From positions 3,844,001 through 3,908,000 of the forward strand of contig OY760517.1 of NCBI GenBank assembly GCA_963663615.1: a DNA stretch of 64,000 nt, given 5' to 3'. Below the pieces are notes generated by a model. That model ran no database searches. It was not told the DNA's origin and saw only the letters and a list, made by a program, of their open reading frames with translations. The translations under genes were made by a program, and so were the position numbers. This DNA comes from G963663615 sp963663615. GTDB lineage: Bacteria; Bacteroidota; Ignavibacteria; Ignavibacteriales; Melioribacteraceae. Shown here in pieces: positions 26,817 through 37,113 of this stretch (its first letter is position 1; each line of letters starts with the position of its first letter).

Positions 26817-29243
26817 ATGGATAATATGAATAAAAATCTTGTTTACTGGGTTGCCGCTTTACTCCTTTCAGCAGCAGCCATTTTGTACCTTTATAAAGGT
26901 TCGGGTTACGATAATATTAAATATAACCTTACCAGAAATGAGGCTATTGGTGTAGCTAAAAATTATGTTGAAGGTTTGGGATACGATGTTTCCCCATTTA
27001 TGGTTGAGGCATACTCAACTGCTGAAATGAAGGTGCTTTCATATCTAACAAAAACACTTGGTAATGAAAAAGTAAACGAAATTATTAACGATGATAAAGT
27101 TTACGTTTACGGTTGGAGTATATTGTTTCATCAAAATAAAAAGCCTGGCGACCCAAGTCCCGAATATACTGTTGTTTTATCAAACAGGGGCAATGTAACC
27201 AACTTTTACCGTGATGTACCGGATACACTTACCGAAAAACATATTTCCCCGGAAGAAGCCAGAGTAAAAATTCTTAAGTTTCTGGTTAATACCGGCGTTA
27301 AAAACCTGAACGAATACTCACTTATTGAAAGCAAATCAGACAAGAAACTTAACAGAACCGATTATATATACAAATGGGAAAAAGATTCGCCCGAGTTTAA
27401 GGGTAAACAAAATATTACTGTAGTTTTTAACGGTGATAAACCAGGCAAGTTTGTTAGCCGTTTTCAAATTCCTGCAGGATTAAGTCCAAACCTTGAATCA
27501 CAAATTGCCATTTACGGTACAGCCTCATTTATTTTTATTTTCTTTTTAGCCCAGTTTGCTGTATTTATTTTCCTGAGGAAATACCATGATGGTGAGGTTT
27601 GGCTCCGAATTGGCAGAAACCTGTTTATAATATTTTATGTATTCTCTCTAATCGGACTAATAAACAGCTGGCCTTCCGTGGGTCAAAATGTTGTTATGGG
27701 TACAGATTTACTTACCCAAAAGGTTGTAGTTTTTCTTTCCATTGCCTTGCTGGTATTCTTTCTTTATTCACTACTACTGTTTTCTGCATGGTCTGCCAGC
27801 GAATCAGTTTCAAGAAGATTGTGGACTAACAAACTGCGTGGTATTGATGCATTTATTAAGTTTCGGTACTTTTCGCTAAGCTCCGGTAATGCAATATTTC
27901 GCGGAATGGTATTAGGGAGCGTATTCTTTTTAAGCTACATTATTTTATTTGCACTGGGTAGTTACCTTAATGATGATATATTTTTTACAGCGTATGGATT
28001 CTGGGGATATTTTAACAACTATATTCCATCGTTAACCATATTCCTCGATTCATTTACCAGTGCCTTACTTTCAAGTGTGGCAATACAGTTTTTCGTTATT
28101 TCGTTTGTTTATGCAAAGTGGAAAAACAAATGGCTGGCTATAGTTGCATCATCCCTATTGGCTATTGTTGGTAACGTAATTGCTCAATCGGCACCAAACA
28201 CACATATATTTATGCTCGATATTTTAATCGATTTTATCTATGGTTTAATATTCGGATATATTTTCTTCAAATTTGATTTGCTTACCCTTGTAAGTACAAA
28301 ATTTCATATCGCCCTTATTAGCGGAGCAATAATTTTATATTCTTCGGATAACGCATGGTACAGGTGGAACTTTTGGGTTATTATACTGCTACTTGTTTCC
28401 ACAATAGTGATATTTATAATTGCCAGAATAAGGAAAGAAGAGTTCCGACTTGAAAACTATGGTGTTCCAACTCATGTTAAAAAGATTAGTGAGCGGGAGC
28501 GTATGAAGAAGGAGTTGGAAATAGCCTCGCATGTACAGCTTAGTTTGCTGCCAAAAGAAAAACCAAATGTAAAAGGATACGATATTGCAGGCTTTAGTTT
28601 GCCGGCAAAGGAAGCAGGTGGCGATTATTACGACTTTGTAAAACTCGACAAGAACCAGCTTGGTGTTGCTATTGGCGATGTTTCGGGTAAGGGGGTTGGT
28701 GCTGCTATTTACATGACCCTTACCAAAGGAATTTTGCAGGCTCATGCCGAGGAAAACGCATCACCTAAAGTTGTACTTAACAAGGTTAATCGCCTACTCT
28801 ACAAAACTATTGAAAAAAATACTTTCGTTAGTATGTTCTATTCTGTACTGGATACCGAAAACCATACATTACTATATAGCCGTGCAGGACATAATCCGGG
28901 TATATTGTGTGCAAATCCTGATGGCGAAACTCGTCTGCTTAAAAGCTCGGGTATTGCCCTTGGGTTAGAAGAGGGGCACATATTTTCAAAAACCCTCGTT
29001 GAGGAAACCATATCGGTTGCCAGTGGTGATACTATTGTACTTTATACAGACGGATTTACTGAAGCTATGAATCCTTCACTTGAGGAATATGGTGAAGATC
29101 GTTTGTATGAAATTATCAAGAATAACAGATCAAAAAGTCCTTCCAAATTAATTGAAATTATTACACATGATGTAAACCACTTTGTTGAGGATTACAAGCA
29201 GCATGATGATATGACAATAGTAATTATTCAAAGAAACAAGTAA
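26817..29243 (+). CDS. Membrane-anchored PP2C-type phosphatase (SpoIIE/RsbU domain)
   Basis: 808 aa from ATG 26817; an upstream in-frame start at 26736 is less likely because it adds a polar stretch before the first membrane helix. A first helix (LVYWVAALLLSAAAILYLY) is followed by an extracytoplasmic region of ~190 residues. About eight membrane helices then run to ~555, and the cytoplasmic PP2C/SpoIIE domain spans ~580-808. Metal-binding motifs are KEAGGDYYDF, VAIGDVSGKG, LYTDGFTEAMN and QHDDMTIVII. Such enzymes dephosphorylate anti-sigma-factor antagonists in partner-switching stress pathways. No RsbW or RsbV partner is in the window, so its target is unknown. It stands alone between two intergenic gaps. 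Confidence 0.88.
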   Translation: MDNMNKNLVYWVAALLLSAAAILYLYKGSGYDNIKYNLTRNEAIGVAKNYVEGLGYDVSPFMVEAYSTAEMKVLSYLTKTLGNEKVNEIINDDKVYVYGWSILFHQNKKPGDPSPEYTVVLSNRGNVTNFYRDVPDTLTEKHISPEEARVKILKFLVNTGVKNLNEYSLIESKSDKKLNRTDYIYKWEKDSPEFKGKQNITVVFNGDKPGKFVSRFQIPAGLSPNLESQIAIYGTASFIFIFFLAQFAVFIFLRKYHDGEVWLRIGRNLFIIFYVFSLIGLINSWPSVGQNVVMGTDLLTQKVVVFLSIALLVFFLYSLLLFSAWSASESVSRRLWTNKLRGIDAFIKFRYFSLSSGNAIFRGMVLGSVFFLSYIILFALGSYLNDDIFFTAYGFWGYFNNYIPSLTIFLDSFTSALLSSVAIQFFVISFVYAKWKNKWLAIVASSLLAIVGNVIAQSAPNTHIFMLDILIDFIYGLIFGYIFFKFDLLTLVSTKFHIALISGAIILYSSDNAWYRWNFWVIILLLVSTIVIFIIARIRKEEFRLENYGVPTHVKKISERERMKKELEIASHVQLSLLPKEKPNVKGYDIAGFSLPAKEAGGDYYDFVKLDKNQLGVAIGDVSGKGVGAAIYMTLTKGILQAHAEENASPKVVLNKVNRLLYKTIEKNTFVSMFYSVLDTENHTLLYSRAGHNPGILCANPDGETRLLKSSGIALGLEEGHIFSKTLVEETISVASGDTIVLYTDGFTEAMNPSLEEYGEDRLYEIIKNNRSKSPSKLIEIITHDVNHFVEDYKQHDDMTIVIIQRNK

Positions 29244-29291
29244 ATACGCAATTCCTATTTTGTAGTTAAATAAAGTTTTAATAAAGCATAT

Positions 29292-29328
29292 ATAGCTGCC
29301 GGAACATTTTTCGGTGGCTATTTTATTA
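29292..29328 (+). terminator. Terminator after PP2C phosphatase gene
   Basis: ATAGCTGCCGGAA-cat-TTTTCGGTGGCTAT forms a long stem followed by TTTATTATTT, 48 nt after the stop. The following sequence up to 29498 holds no gene that I can see. Confidence 0.7.
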
Positions 29329-29498
29329 TTTGGTAAAAAAGGAAGATGAAATTATTCAGCTAATCTGGTAAATTTATTTTGCTGGGGGTAATAGATGCTA
29401 CCAGGTAAGTATTATCCGAAGGTATTAAAAACAGAAGTCTGGAAAGTGTGGTTATACAATCTTGTAAGGTAAAAACAGGTAACCAGACAAGTAACTAG

Positions 29499-31712
29499 TT
29501 AGTTGGCAATATTTTGATCAGCAAGCGGTACAGTAAATGAGAATACCGAACCTTTATCCACTTCGCTTTCAAACTCAATTTTACCCTTATTCTTAAATAT
29601 CATATCCTTGCAAATAACCAGTCCAAGTCCTGTGCCCTGTTCATTTTCAGTGCCTGCACTACTTATCAGCTTGTTATCATCAAAAATAAATGGCTGTTGA
29701 TCCGGAGCAATACCCTTTCCATTATCGGTAACGATAACCTTTGCGTAATTATCAAGTTTCTCAACTTCAATGCTTACCTTGCCTTTTGGGTAAGTAAACT
29801 TAACCGCATTGGAAATCAAATTCCTCAGGACAGTTTGAATATGATATTTGTCGGCAAAAATTTCAATTGAGCCTTTACCTTTGTAGTTAACTTCAATTTC
29901 TTTTTTCCTGGCAGAACCGCCAAGTTTTTTAATCGTATCTCTAATTTCAATATTAAGATCAAATGTATCAGGTTCAAACATCATCTTGTCGCTTTGAAAA
30001 CGCGTCCAGTTTAACAAGTTTTCCAAAAGGTGATGAATATCCTTGGAAATTTCAAAGATGTTATTGCTATACTCCATAACCTCTTCACGGGTTAAATCAT
30101 CCAGCTCGGTAGCAAGCATCTCCGAAAATCCGAGTAATCCGTAGAGCGGACCCTTAAGGTCATGCCCAATTATTGAGAATAGTGCATCCTTGTTACTATT
30201 CATTTCCTTAAGACGCTGTCTGCTTTCAAACATTATTTGCTCTGAATACTTCTTGTATATTCCATGAGCAATTTGTGCAGAAACGAAGCTGAATATTTCC
30301 TTGTCGTCCTCAGTATAAACAAGATTTTCATCATACGACTGAGCCACCACACATCCAATTACTTTATCGTTCATCATCAGGGGAGAGCCTAACCAGTAGA
30401 ATGAACGGGAGCCAATAAATTCAATCGAATCATTCTTTAGCAGTTCATCAAATTCATCATATTTCAGCAACACCGTTTCTTTTTGCCGCTGGGCATATTC
30501 AGTTAAACCATTACCTGATTTTCGTGGTTGTGGCTTGGGATCGTTTTCGTCAATAAAATAGGGGAATGATAGTAACCCGGATTCTTCATCAATAAGGGCT
30601 ATATAAAAATTCTTTATAGTCATTACTCTTGAAAGGGCTGCATGAATCGATTTAAATAACTCCTCCAAAGAACCATCTTTAAGGCTAGCTTCAGTTATAT
30701 CCTGCTGAACAGTGCGAATATTTTCCTTGAACTTTCTTTCGTTAATATTTCTTATAACAGCGAGTAATGCCTTACCGTTATTGTAATCAATAAGTGTTAG
30801 GCTAACTTCAGTATAAAAGGGAATTCCCTTGTGCGTAGTGTGTTTCCATTCAAACTTTTGTGGTTTACCCTTGTATGCAAGATCAATTAGCTCTTTGGTT
30901 TTATCCTTCGAAAGTAAGCCATCATCCTGATATTCTGGCGAATATGCATCAGGTGCTGCTCCAATTATATCTTCTCTTTTGGTATCAAACATTTCGAGGG
31001 TAACAGGATTACAATCAATAAACTTGTCCTTATCCATAATAAACATGGCATCGTTAGCCTTCTCAAAAATGGTTCTGAATTTATATTCGGATTTGCCAAG
31101 TTCCTGAAATGCTGATTTATTAGCACTTATATCCGAACCAATAAGAACCAGCTCCTGCACATTTTCATCTTCAGCATACAATAATTCGGTTGTAAAGGCA
31201 AAATGATGTTTTCTTCCGTCAAATGCCTCCGCATCAACTTCAATAACATCATTAAAATTATTTTTAATATTGTATTTAAGTTGTGTAGTAAAATCGGAAG
31301 AGAAAAAATCGTTAATCTTTTTTACCGATGAAGTTAAAAACACCTCTAACTCGAGTCCAAATAAAACGCAAAAGCCCCTGTTAACCCAAATTATATTAAA
31401 ATTGCTATCACAAAAAATTACAATATTACGAGATTTTTCGAGGGCAAGAATAAGTTTATCGTATTTTTCATTAAGTTGGAGCAGCTTAAACTTGTTTTCG
31501 GCAACTTCTCTGCTTTTTGCGTTAAACTGCTTTTCGAGAATATGGGTACGTTCCTTCTGAACGTTTATTTTCTTTTGGTAGTAAAAATATAGCAATCCGG
31601 CAAGTGATACAACCAGTAAAATAAGCACAAAGATAAATGGAAGTGTAGATACACCACCTGCCCGATATTGAAAAACACCGGCAAATATTCCTCTATAAAC
31701 CAACACCACCAT
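29499..31712 (-). CDS. Sensor histidine kinase with PAS, PAS, GAF domains
   Basis: 737 aa. One membrane helix (FIFVLILLVVSLAGLLYFYY, ~25-45) and a coiled coil come first, then two PAS domains (~85-200 and ~205-335) and a GAF domain (~345-490, FYIALIDEESGLLSFPYF). The HisKA domain has phospho-acceptor His in IIGHDLKGPLYG (~516). The HATPase_c domain shows N box NLISNAVKF (~630), VTDNGKGI (~660) and GTGLGLVI (~692). All catalytic motifs are intact. There is no neighbouring response regulator, so it is an orphan kinase. An ~40-nt gap separates it from the lipoprotein gene upstream on the same strand. Confidence 0.92.
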   Translation of the reverse strand: MVVLVYRGIFAGVFQYRAGGVSTLPFIFVLILLVVSLAGLLYFYYQKKINVQKERTHILEKQFNAKSREVAENKFKLLQLNEKYDKLILALEKSRNIVIFCDSNFNIIWVNRGFCVLFGLELEVFLTSSVKKINDFFSSDFTTQLKYNIKNNFNDVIEVDAEAFDGRKHHFAFTTELLYAEDENVQELVLIGSDISANKSAFQELGKSEYKFRTIFEKANDAMFIMDKDKFIDCNPVTLEMFDTKREDIIGAAPDAYSPEYQDDGLLSKDKTKELIDLAYKGKPQKFEWKHTTHKGIPFYTEVSLTLIDYNNGKALLAVIRNINERKFKENIRTVQQDITEASLKDGSLEELFKSIHAALSRVMTIKNFYIALIDEESGLLSFPYFIDENDPKPQPRKSGNGLTEYAQRQKETVLLKYDEFDELLKNDSIEFIGSRSFYWLGSPLMMNDKVIGCVVAQSYDENLVYTEDDKEIFSFVSAQIAHGIYKKYSEQIMFESRQRLKEMNSNKDALFSIIGHDLKGPLYGLLGFSEMLATELDDLTREEVMEYSNNIFEISKDIHHLLENLLNWTRFQSDKMMFEPDTFDLNIEIRDTIKKLGGSARKKEIEVNYKGKGSIEIFADKYHIQTVLRNLISNAVKFTYPKGKVSIEVEKLDNYAKVIVTDNGKGIAPDQQPFIFDDNKLISSAGTENEQGTGLGLVICKDMIFKNKGKIEFESEVDKGSVFSFTVPLADQNIAN

Positions 31713-31750
31713 ACTTTTCTGCTATAAAATAAGAATTTTGAAACTATAAG

Positions 31751-32848
31751 TTACAACTTTTGTATCATAAAATCAGCAATAACTTTAACATCACCCAAGC
31801 CAGGCAAGTTGCTATTACTAATTTTGGCATAAATATCAACCTTAATTTCATTAGCAGTTCTGTACATAAGCGTCATATTTCCTTCAAGAATAAAACCGGC
31901 AGTACCGTTTGTATTCTCAAGGTTTATTACACACTCACCATTTTTATTAAAGGTACTTGTGTTTGTTGCAAAAGTTAACGGACCAAATAAACCCGTATCA
32001 AAAGCAAGGGATGTAGTTACGTCAGGGTATTTGGTTGCATCTCCTTCGGATACTTCAGCCATTACTTCTGTCATATCCTTATCCCCCTTGTAGTTACCGT
32101 AAACATTCTGCATTTCACTACTGTTATCAGCGAGCCGTACATAATAGTTTACCGTATTAACAAGGTTTGAATCCAGAGGGTGAGTGCAATGAAACTGTAA
32201 TGTATTTTCACCCGAAACAAACATACCATTTAGCATGTTACTGAATACGCCTGTGGCAGCAACAGTTAACATCCTTTTAGTACTATTGTTTATGCTGTAT
32301 GTTAAAGTTGGATTTGCCATATTCTGATAGGTTTGTACGTTACCTTCTACCAGTAATTCGTTTTCGAAAATAACTTTGTATTTTTCCATATCAACATTTA
32401 TACCCGGAGGCATTGAATAACCATTTACCCTAACCATTATATGATTGGATTCAATACCTTTGTATCTTGCATAAATTTCCGTAACACCATCGGAAACAGC
32501 CTCAACAGTTCCCTCGTTAACAGTCGCTACACTCTGTACAGTAGAATACCACTCGGCAACTGTACGATCAATAACCTCGTTTGTTGAATCTTCATCAATT
32601 GTTATAAAGGATTTTGTAAATGTAGCACCTTCATGCCAATAGTAAATATCATTGCTTTCAACATAAAACCCTTTTAGTAACAAACCGGCAGTAACATCCT
32701 GAGTAATAAAGAGGGTATCTTGCGGAATTTCAATAACAAGATTTATAAGCTCACCGGTATTTTCATCTTCGGCTTCCGAAATAAGTTCACCACAAGCTGC
32801 TATAATTACAATCGTAATAATCATCAAAATATATTTTACAAACTTCAT
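31751..32848 (-). CDS. Lipoprotein with Ig-like (Big2-type) domain
   Basis: 365 aa. Lipoprotein signal peptide IITIVIIAACGE with a clear lipobox (IAAC). Residues ~30-145 (FITQDVTAGLLLKGFY, SVATVNEGTVEAVSDGVTEIYARYKG) show the Big2-like pattern of bacterial Ig domains. Further beta-rich sequence follows. A strong ribosome site, AGGAGG, stands 5 nt before the ATG. The gene follows the barrel protein at 32858 by 9 nt, so they form an operon. A surface or periplasmic structural role is likely, and no enzymatic motif is seen. Confidence 0.75.
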   Translation of the reverse strand: MKFVKYILMIITIVIIAACGELISEAEDENTGELINLVIEIPQDTLFITQDVTAGLLLKGFYVESNDIYYWHEGATFTKSFITIDEDSTNEVIDRTVAEWYSTVQSVATVNEGTVEAVSDGVTEIYARYKGIESNHIMVRVNGYSMPPGINVDMEKYKVIFENELLVEGNVQTYQNMANPTLTYSINNSTKRMLTVAATGVFSNMLNGMFVSGENTLQFHCTHPLDSNLVNTVNYYVRLADNSSEMQNVYGNYKGDKDMTEVMAEVSEGDATKYPDVTTSLAFDTGLFGPLTFATNTSTFNKNGECVINLENTNGTAGFILEGNMTLMYRTANEIKVDIYAKISNSNLPGLGDVKVIADFMIQKL

Positions 32849-32857
32849 AAACGCCTC

Positions 32858-33478
32858 CTAAAATGGTCTTGCAATAATTCCAACCTGAATATTAATACCA
32901 CCCAGATTTAATCCGGTATCGTTACCGCCCATATCAACCGATTCAACATCCTTCTTTATCCAGGATGTACTAATATCCGAAAACACGGATAAAAAGGAGG
33001 TAATATTAAATTCAATTCCTGCACAAGCCTGTACACCCCAGTCGTTAATCATGTTAACACCATTTAACTCATTATTGGGCAATTCTTCAATTTCAATAGC
33101 TTCGGTAACATCGGAATATACCGCTCCTAATTCAACATAAACTCTTGCATCCCGGTCATCGCCAAGGTATAATCTTCCCCCGAAAAACATAAGGTCCTGT
33201 TGAAATGAAGCTTTAGAAGTAAGTTCACTATGCGAAACATTAGCACTACCGGTTCTTGTAAACTGTGTAAACTTAAAAACGCCATAAAAATTGCCATAAC
33301 CCAAACCGGTTACAAAAGATACATCACCGACAAAACTACCGTAAATATCATTAACATCATCGTTATGTGAAGTAAACCAGGAGTAACCAACACCAATAAA
33401 GGGTCCGAATTTACTTTCCTGTGCGGCTAAACCGGAAAAAGACAACAAAAGACACAGAAGTACAAGTTTATTCCTCAT
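32858..33478 (-). CDS. Outer-membrane beta-barrel protein
   Basis: 206 aa. Signal peptide MRNKLVLLCLLLSFSGLAAQ, followed by alternating amphipathic strands (FGPFIGVGYSWF, SFVTGLGYGNFYGVFKF, LFFGGRLYLGDD-type segments) and a C-terminus ending in aromatic F (VGIIARPF). This is typical of an 8-stranded OmpA/OmpW-like barrel. AGGGAG precedes the ATG. It is the first gene of a two-gene unit with the Big2-type lipoprotein and is divergent from trkA. Specific function unknown. Confidence 0.78.
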   Translation of the reverse strand: MRNKLVLLCLLLSFSGLAAQESKFGPFIGVGYSWFTSHNDDVNDIYGSFVGDVSFVTGLGYGNFYGVFKFTQFTRTGSANVSHSELTSKASFQQDLMFFGGRLYLGDDRDARVYVELGAVYSDVTEAIEIEELPNNELNGVNMINDWGVQACAGIEFNITSFLSVFSDISTSWIKKDVESVDMGGNDTGLNLGGINIQVGIIARPF

Positions 33479-33681
33479 TTTTACTCCCTATTAGTTAGTA
33501 ATAGTGTGGAATAATATAAGCAATATCTTTTTTACTAAAAATGCATAAGATTAAAATTTGTTTAAATGGGACAATTATTTACCCTTTTATTGCAATAGTA
33601 AAATTAGTGTTCTATTTTAATGAACTTGATAAAAGTATTCATTATTTTAACGATTTTAAATGTAATGAACAGAGATTTACT

Positions 33682-35022
33682 ATGAAGATTATTATTGCCG
33701 GAGCCGGTGAAGTAGGTTACCACTTAGCCAAGCAGCTATCGGTTGAGAACCATGATATAACTGTGCTTGATGTTAATGCTAATCACCTCGACAGGGTAAA
33801 TACTTCTACCGATGTACTTACCATGCAAGGATCGGCAACCTCAATAGATGTACTTAAAAATGCCAATGTTGCCCACACTGATTTGCTTGTTTCAGTAACC
33901 TCAACAGAAGCGGTTAATATAAATGCAGCTATTCTTGCAAAACAGTTGGGTGCTGCATCAACTATTGCCCGCGTTGGTAACGATGAATATATTGCCCCTG
34001 AAAACCAGGAGATGTTTTCGGAACTTGGGCTGGATTATCTTATATATCCGGAAGACTTGGCTGCAAGTGAGGTAACCAAGCTTATTGAACGTGCGGGTGC
34101 TACGGATGTTATTGAGTTTGAAGATGGTAAAATTTCGTTACTGGGCATTAAACTGGATACTGATACTCCTCTCCTGCGTAAACCTATGAAGGAAATTGCC
34201 AAAGAATATGCTGATGTTGATTTTAGAATTGTTGCTGTTCAGCGTGGACTTAAAACTATAATTCCTTCCGGTGACCATATACTTATGCCTAATGATCAGG
34301 TATTTGTTATTTCTACACCAAGTGGTGTTGAAGAAATAATAAAGTTTACGGGCAAAGATAAAGCCAAAATGGAAAACCTGATGATTCTTGGTGGTGGTAA
34401 AATTGGTAGAAAAGCTGCCAAAATGCTGGAAAACAAGGTGAATCTAAAGTTAATTGAGTCCAATACTCAAAAAACACAAAACCTTGCCGATTATCTTCAG
34501 CGTACTCTTGTTATTCAGGGTGATGGACGTGATATTGATTTGCTGGCTCAGGAAAGTATTATTGATATGGATGGTTTTATTGCCGTTACAAATGATGCCG
34601 AAACAAATATTATTACTTGTCTTATGGCAAAACATCTTGGTGTTTCAAAAACTATTGCTCTTGTTGATAATGTTGACTATCTGGCTTTAACTCAAACTAT
34701 TGGACTTGATTCACTTATAAATAAAAAGCTTATTGCTGCAAATAATATTACCAGGTTTATTCGCCGCTCCGAACTTGTTTCGGTTGCAACCTTACAGGGT
34801 ATTGATGCCGAAGTTCTTGAGTATATTGCATTACCCGATTCGCAGATTACCAAAAAGCCGCTTAAAAACCTCAATTTTCCCAAAAATGCTATAATAGGCG
34901 GGTATATTCGTGGTGGTGAAGGATTTATTCCAAAAGGTGATACCCAGTTACAGGAGTATGATAAAGTTGTTGTTTTTGCCTTACCGGGCGAAATTAAAAA
35001 AGTAGAGAAAATGTTTAGCTAA
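33682..35022 (+). CDS. trkA: Trk potassium uptake regulatory protein TrkA
   Basis: 446 aa from ATG 33682; the longer open frame from 33541 adds 47 residues without similarity to the family and without a ribosome site. There are two tandem RCK units. The first has Rossmann motif IIAGAGEVGYHLAKQL at the very N-terminus, and the second MILGGGKIGRKAAKML near residue 230. Each unit is followed by a TrkA_C domain. TrkA is a peripheral cytoplasmic ring that binds NAD(H)/ATP and gates the TrkH channel. It overlaps trkH by one base. Confidence 0.95.
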   Translation: MKIIIAGAGEVGYHLAKQLSVENHDITVLDVNANHLDRVNTSTDVLTMQGSATSIDVLKNANVAHTDLLVSVTSTEAVNINAAILAKQLGAASTIARVGNDEYIAPENQEMFSELGLDYLIYPEDLAASEVTKLIERAGATDVIEFEDGKISLLGIKLDTDTPLLRKPMKEIAKEYADVDFRIVAVQRGLKTIIPSGDHILMPNDQVFVISTPSGVEEIIKFTGKDKAKMENLMILGGGKIGRKAAKMLENKVNLKLIESNTQKTQNLADYLQRTLVIQGDGRDIDLLAQESIIDMDGFIAVTNDAETNIITCLMAKHLGVSKTIALVDNVDYLALTQTIGLDSLINKKLIAANNITRFIRRSELVSVATLQGIDAEVLEYIALPDSQITKKPLKNLNFPKNAIIGGYIRGGEGFIPKGDTQLQEYDKVVVFALPGEIKKVEKMFS

Positions 35023-36470
35023 TGATAAACTACAAAAAGATATTAAACTTTATCGGTTTCCTCCTGATTCTTGATGGTATGTTTATGCTACCCGGGGTTG
35101 GCTTTTCTCTTTATTACGGTGCAGATGATGTTGTTACTCTTTTGCTTACCGGTGCCGGAATATCAACCTTGGGGCTTATAATCCTTTTTGCTACCAAAAA
35201 TGCTACCGGCGAAATACGCAAGCGTGATGGCTATATTGTTGTTTCGATCGGGTGGATTGTTATGTCGCTGTTTGGTGCACTTCCTTTTTATTTCCATGGA
35301 GCTATTCCATCCTATACCGATGCCTTTTTTGAAACCATGTCAGGTTTTACCACAACCGGAGCTTCAATATTAAATAATATTGAAGATATACCTCACGGAC
35401 TCTTGTTTTGGCGAAGTATGACTCAATGGCTTGGTGGTATGGGTATGATTGTACTTTCGCTTGCAATACTTCCTATACTTGGTATTGGTGGCATGCAGCT
35501 TTTTGTTGCCGAAGTACCGGGTCCTACCAAAGATAAAATACATCCTCGTGTACGTGAAACTGCAAAACGTTTATGGGGTATATATTTGTTATTTACTATT
35601 GCCGAAATTGTACTTCTATATTTTGGCGGTATGTCGTTTTTCGATGCTATAAACCATTCGTTTACCACAATGGCTACGGGCGGATTTTCTACCAAACAGG
35701 CAAGTGTTGCAGCTTACCCAAGTCCGTTTATACAATATGTAATTATTATATTTATGTTTTTAGCCGGAACAAACTTTTCCATGCACTACCACTATTTGCA
35801 CAGGAATTTTGCTCCTGTTGTTAAAAATGACGAATTAAGGTTCTATTTCAGGTTTACAGTAATTGTTTCTGTGCTGGTTGCAATAGGACTCTTTATAAAC
35901 AACTATGCCGGTGCTGAAAAATCGTTTCGCGATTCACTTTTCCAGGTTGTTTCCCTTGTAACAACTACCGGTTATATAACTGCCGATTATGAAGCATGGG
36001 GTTCTGTGTATCAGCTAATATTCTTCCTTCTGTTATTTGTTGGCGGATGTGCCGGATCAACTGGTGGTGGTATAAAGATAGTAAGGCATCTGCTACTTCT
36101 TAAAAATAGTGTGCTTGAACTTTCAAGACTTGTTCATCCGCGTGCAGTTATACCAGTTCGTTTTAATAAACAGGCTGTTGCCCCAGAAATTATTTATAAT
36201 ATTTTAGCTTTCTTTTTATTCTATGTAGTTATTTTTGTAGTTGGCTCGCTAATTATGTCGCTAACCGGACTCGATTTTCAATCGTCTATGGGGTCTGTGG
36301 CTACATCACTTGGTAATGTTGGTCCCGCTATCGGTACTGTTGGACCAGTTTCAAACTTTGCTGATGTTAGTGGTTTTGGTAAATGGTTCCTCTCTTTTCT
36401 TATGCTTCTTGGTAGATTAGAACTCTTTACAATTTTGATAATATTTTCCAAAGCTTTCTGGAAATCGTAG
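35022..36470 (+). CDS. trkH: Trk potassium transporter membrane subunit TrkH
   Basis: 482 aa integral membrane protein with the four pore-loop repeats of Trk/Ktr/HKT channels. The selectivity-filter sequences are SGFTTTGASIL, MATGGFSTK, VTTTGYITAD and SLGNVGPAIG. It also has GCAGSTGGGIK in the characteristic intramembrane loop. It transports K+ inward with the TrkA ring. TAATG overlap with trkA gives a two-gene operon. Confidence 0.95.
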   Translation: MINYKKILNFIGFLLILDGMFMLPGVGFSLYYGADDVVTLLLTGAGISTLGLIILFATKNATGEIRKRDGYIVVSIGWIVMSLFGALPFYFHGAIPSYTDAFFETMSGFTTTGASILNNIEDIPHGLLFWRSMTQWLGGMGMIVLSLAILPILGIGGMQLFVAEVPGPTKDKIHPRVRETAKRLWGIYLLFTIAEIVLLYFGGMSFFDAINHSFTTMATGGFSTKQASVAAYPSPFIQYVIIIFMFLAGTNFSMHYHYLHRNFAPVVKNDELRFYFRFTVIVSVLVAIGLFINNYAGAEKSFRDSLFQVVSLVTTTGYITADYEAWGSVYQLIFFLLLFVGGCAGSTGGGIKIVRHLLLLKNSVLELSRLVHPRAVIPVRFNKQAVAPEIIYNILAFFLFYVVIFVVGSLIMSLTGLDFQSSMGSVATSLGNVGPAIGTVGPVSNFADVSGFGKWFLSFLMLLGRLELFTILIIFSKAFWKS

Positions 36471-36878
36471 CAATTTGTAGTTTGAAGATTACCGGTATAG
36501 CTGGTTATCATGAATCTATTTAGCAGGGTAAGCTTGGAGGGTAAAGCTTTATGTCATCCCGCCGGGGTTTAACTTTCTATTAGCTCTAATATTCTATATA
36601 AATTTCGTCCCTCCGGGGACTCCGCAATAGTTTTGATTCATTGAAATGAGTTGCTGGTAGTTGTAAATATAGTATAATCAGACACAATGTGGTATGACAG
36701 AATAATATTGATTAATAAACAAAACCTGCGAGGTTAATAAAACTCCGCAGGCAAATTATAAAATACTGTATGTGAAAATTTCCGGTGTTCGGTAATGTAT
36801 ATATTACCAGTAAATATATGCTTCGATAATTTGAGCTTCTATTTGGGTTAAATCAAATCTTTATAACAGACCCCAAAA
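36471..36878. other. Intergenic gap with a REP-like repeat and a terminator
   Basis: No gene seen. At 36555-36624 the plus strand reads CATCCCGCCGGGG, then TATTAGCTCTAATATTCTAT, then ATTTCGTCCCTCCGGGGAC. This layout is known from dispersed repeats in FCB-group genomes. A terminator stands at 36725-36751. The rest is A+T-rich. Confidence 0.45.
36725..36751 (-). terminator. Terminator of the export operon
   Basis: On the minus strand CCTGCGGAGTTTTATTAACCTCGCAGG (stem CCTGCG/CGCAGG, extended by GAGTTTTATTAACCTC) runs into TTTTGTTTATTAAT. It lies 127 nt after the last gene of the minus-strand operon. Confidence 0.65.
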
Positions 36879-37103
36879 TCATAAATCCTCTCTAAGTGCT
36901 TCCATGTTTGATTTGGCAATTTTTGCCTGTTCGTGCATATTTAGTTTGGTACAAATATTATACATATGGAAATGTAACATATCATCATTCGGAGTAACCT
37001 CAAGCAATGTTTTAAGAACTTCCAGAGCTTCCTTAAGTTTCTCCTCAGCATAATACTTAATGAAAATTTTTTTTAATCGTAGCCTTGTTAATTCGTCAAT
37101 CAC
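36879..37103 (-). CDS. Small TPR-like helical protein at end of export operon
   Basis: 74 aa with two helix-turn-helix units like one tetratricopeptide repeat (AEEKLKEALEVLKTLLEVTPND, MLHFHMYNICTKLNMHEQAKIA). It has no signal peptide. It follows the tolC-like gene by 10 nt on the same strand and precedes a terminator, so it is the last gene of that operon. Its function is unknown. A short open frame like this could be non-functional, but the coupling and helix pattern favour a real gene. Confidence 0.6.
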   Translation of the reverse strand: MIDELTRLRLKKIFIKYYAEEKLKEALEVLKTLLEVTPNDDMLHFHMYNICTKLNMHEQAKIAKSNMEALREDL

Positions 37104-37113
37104 TGTACCAACC

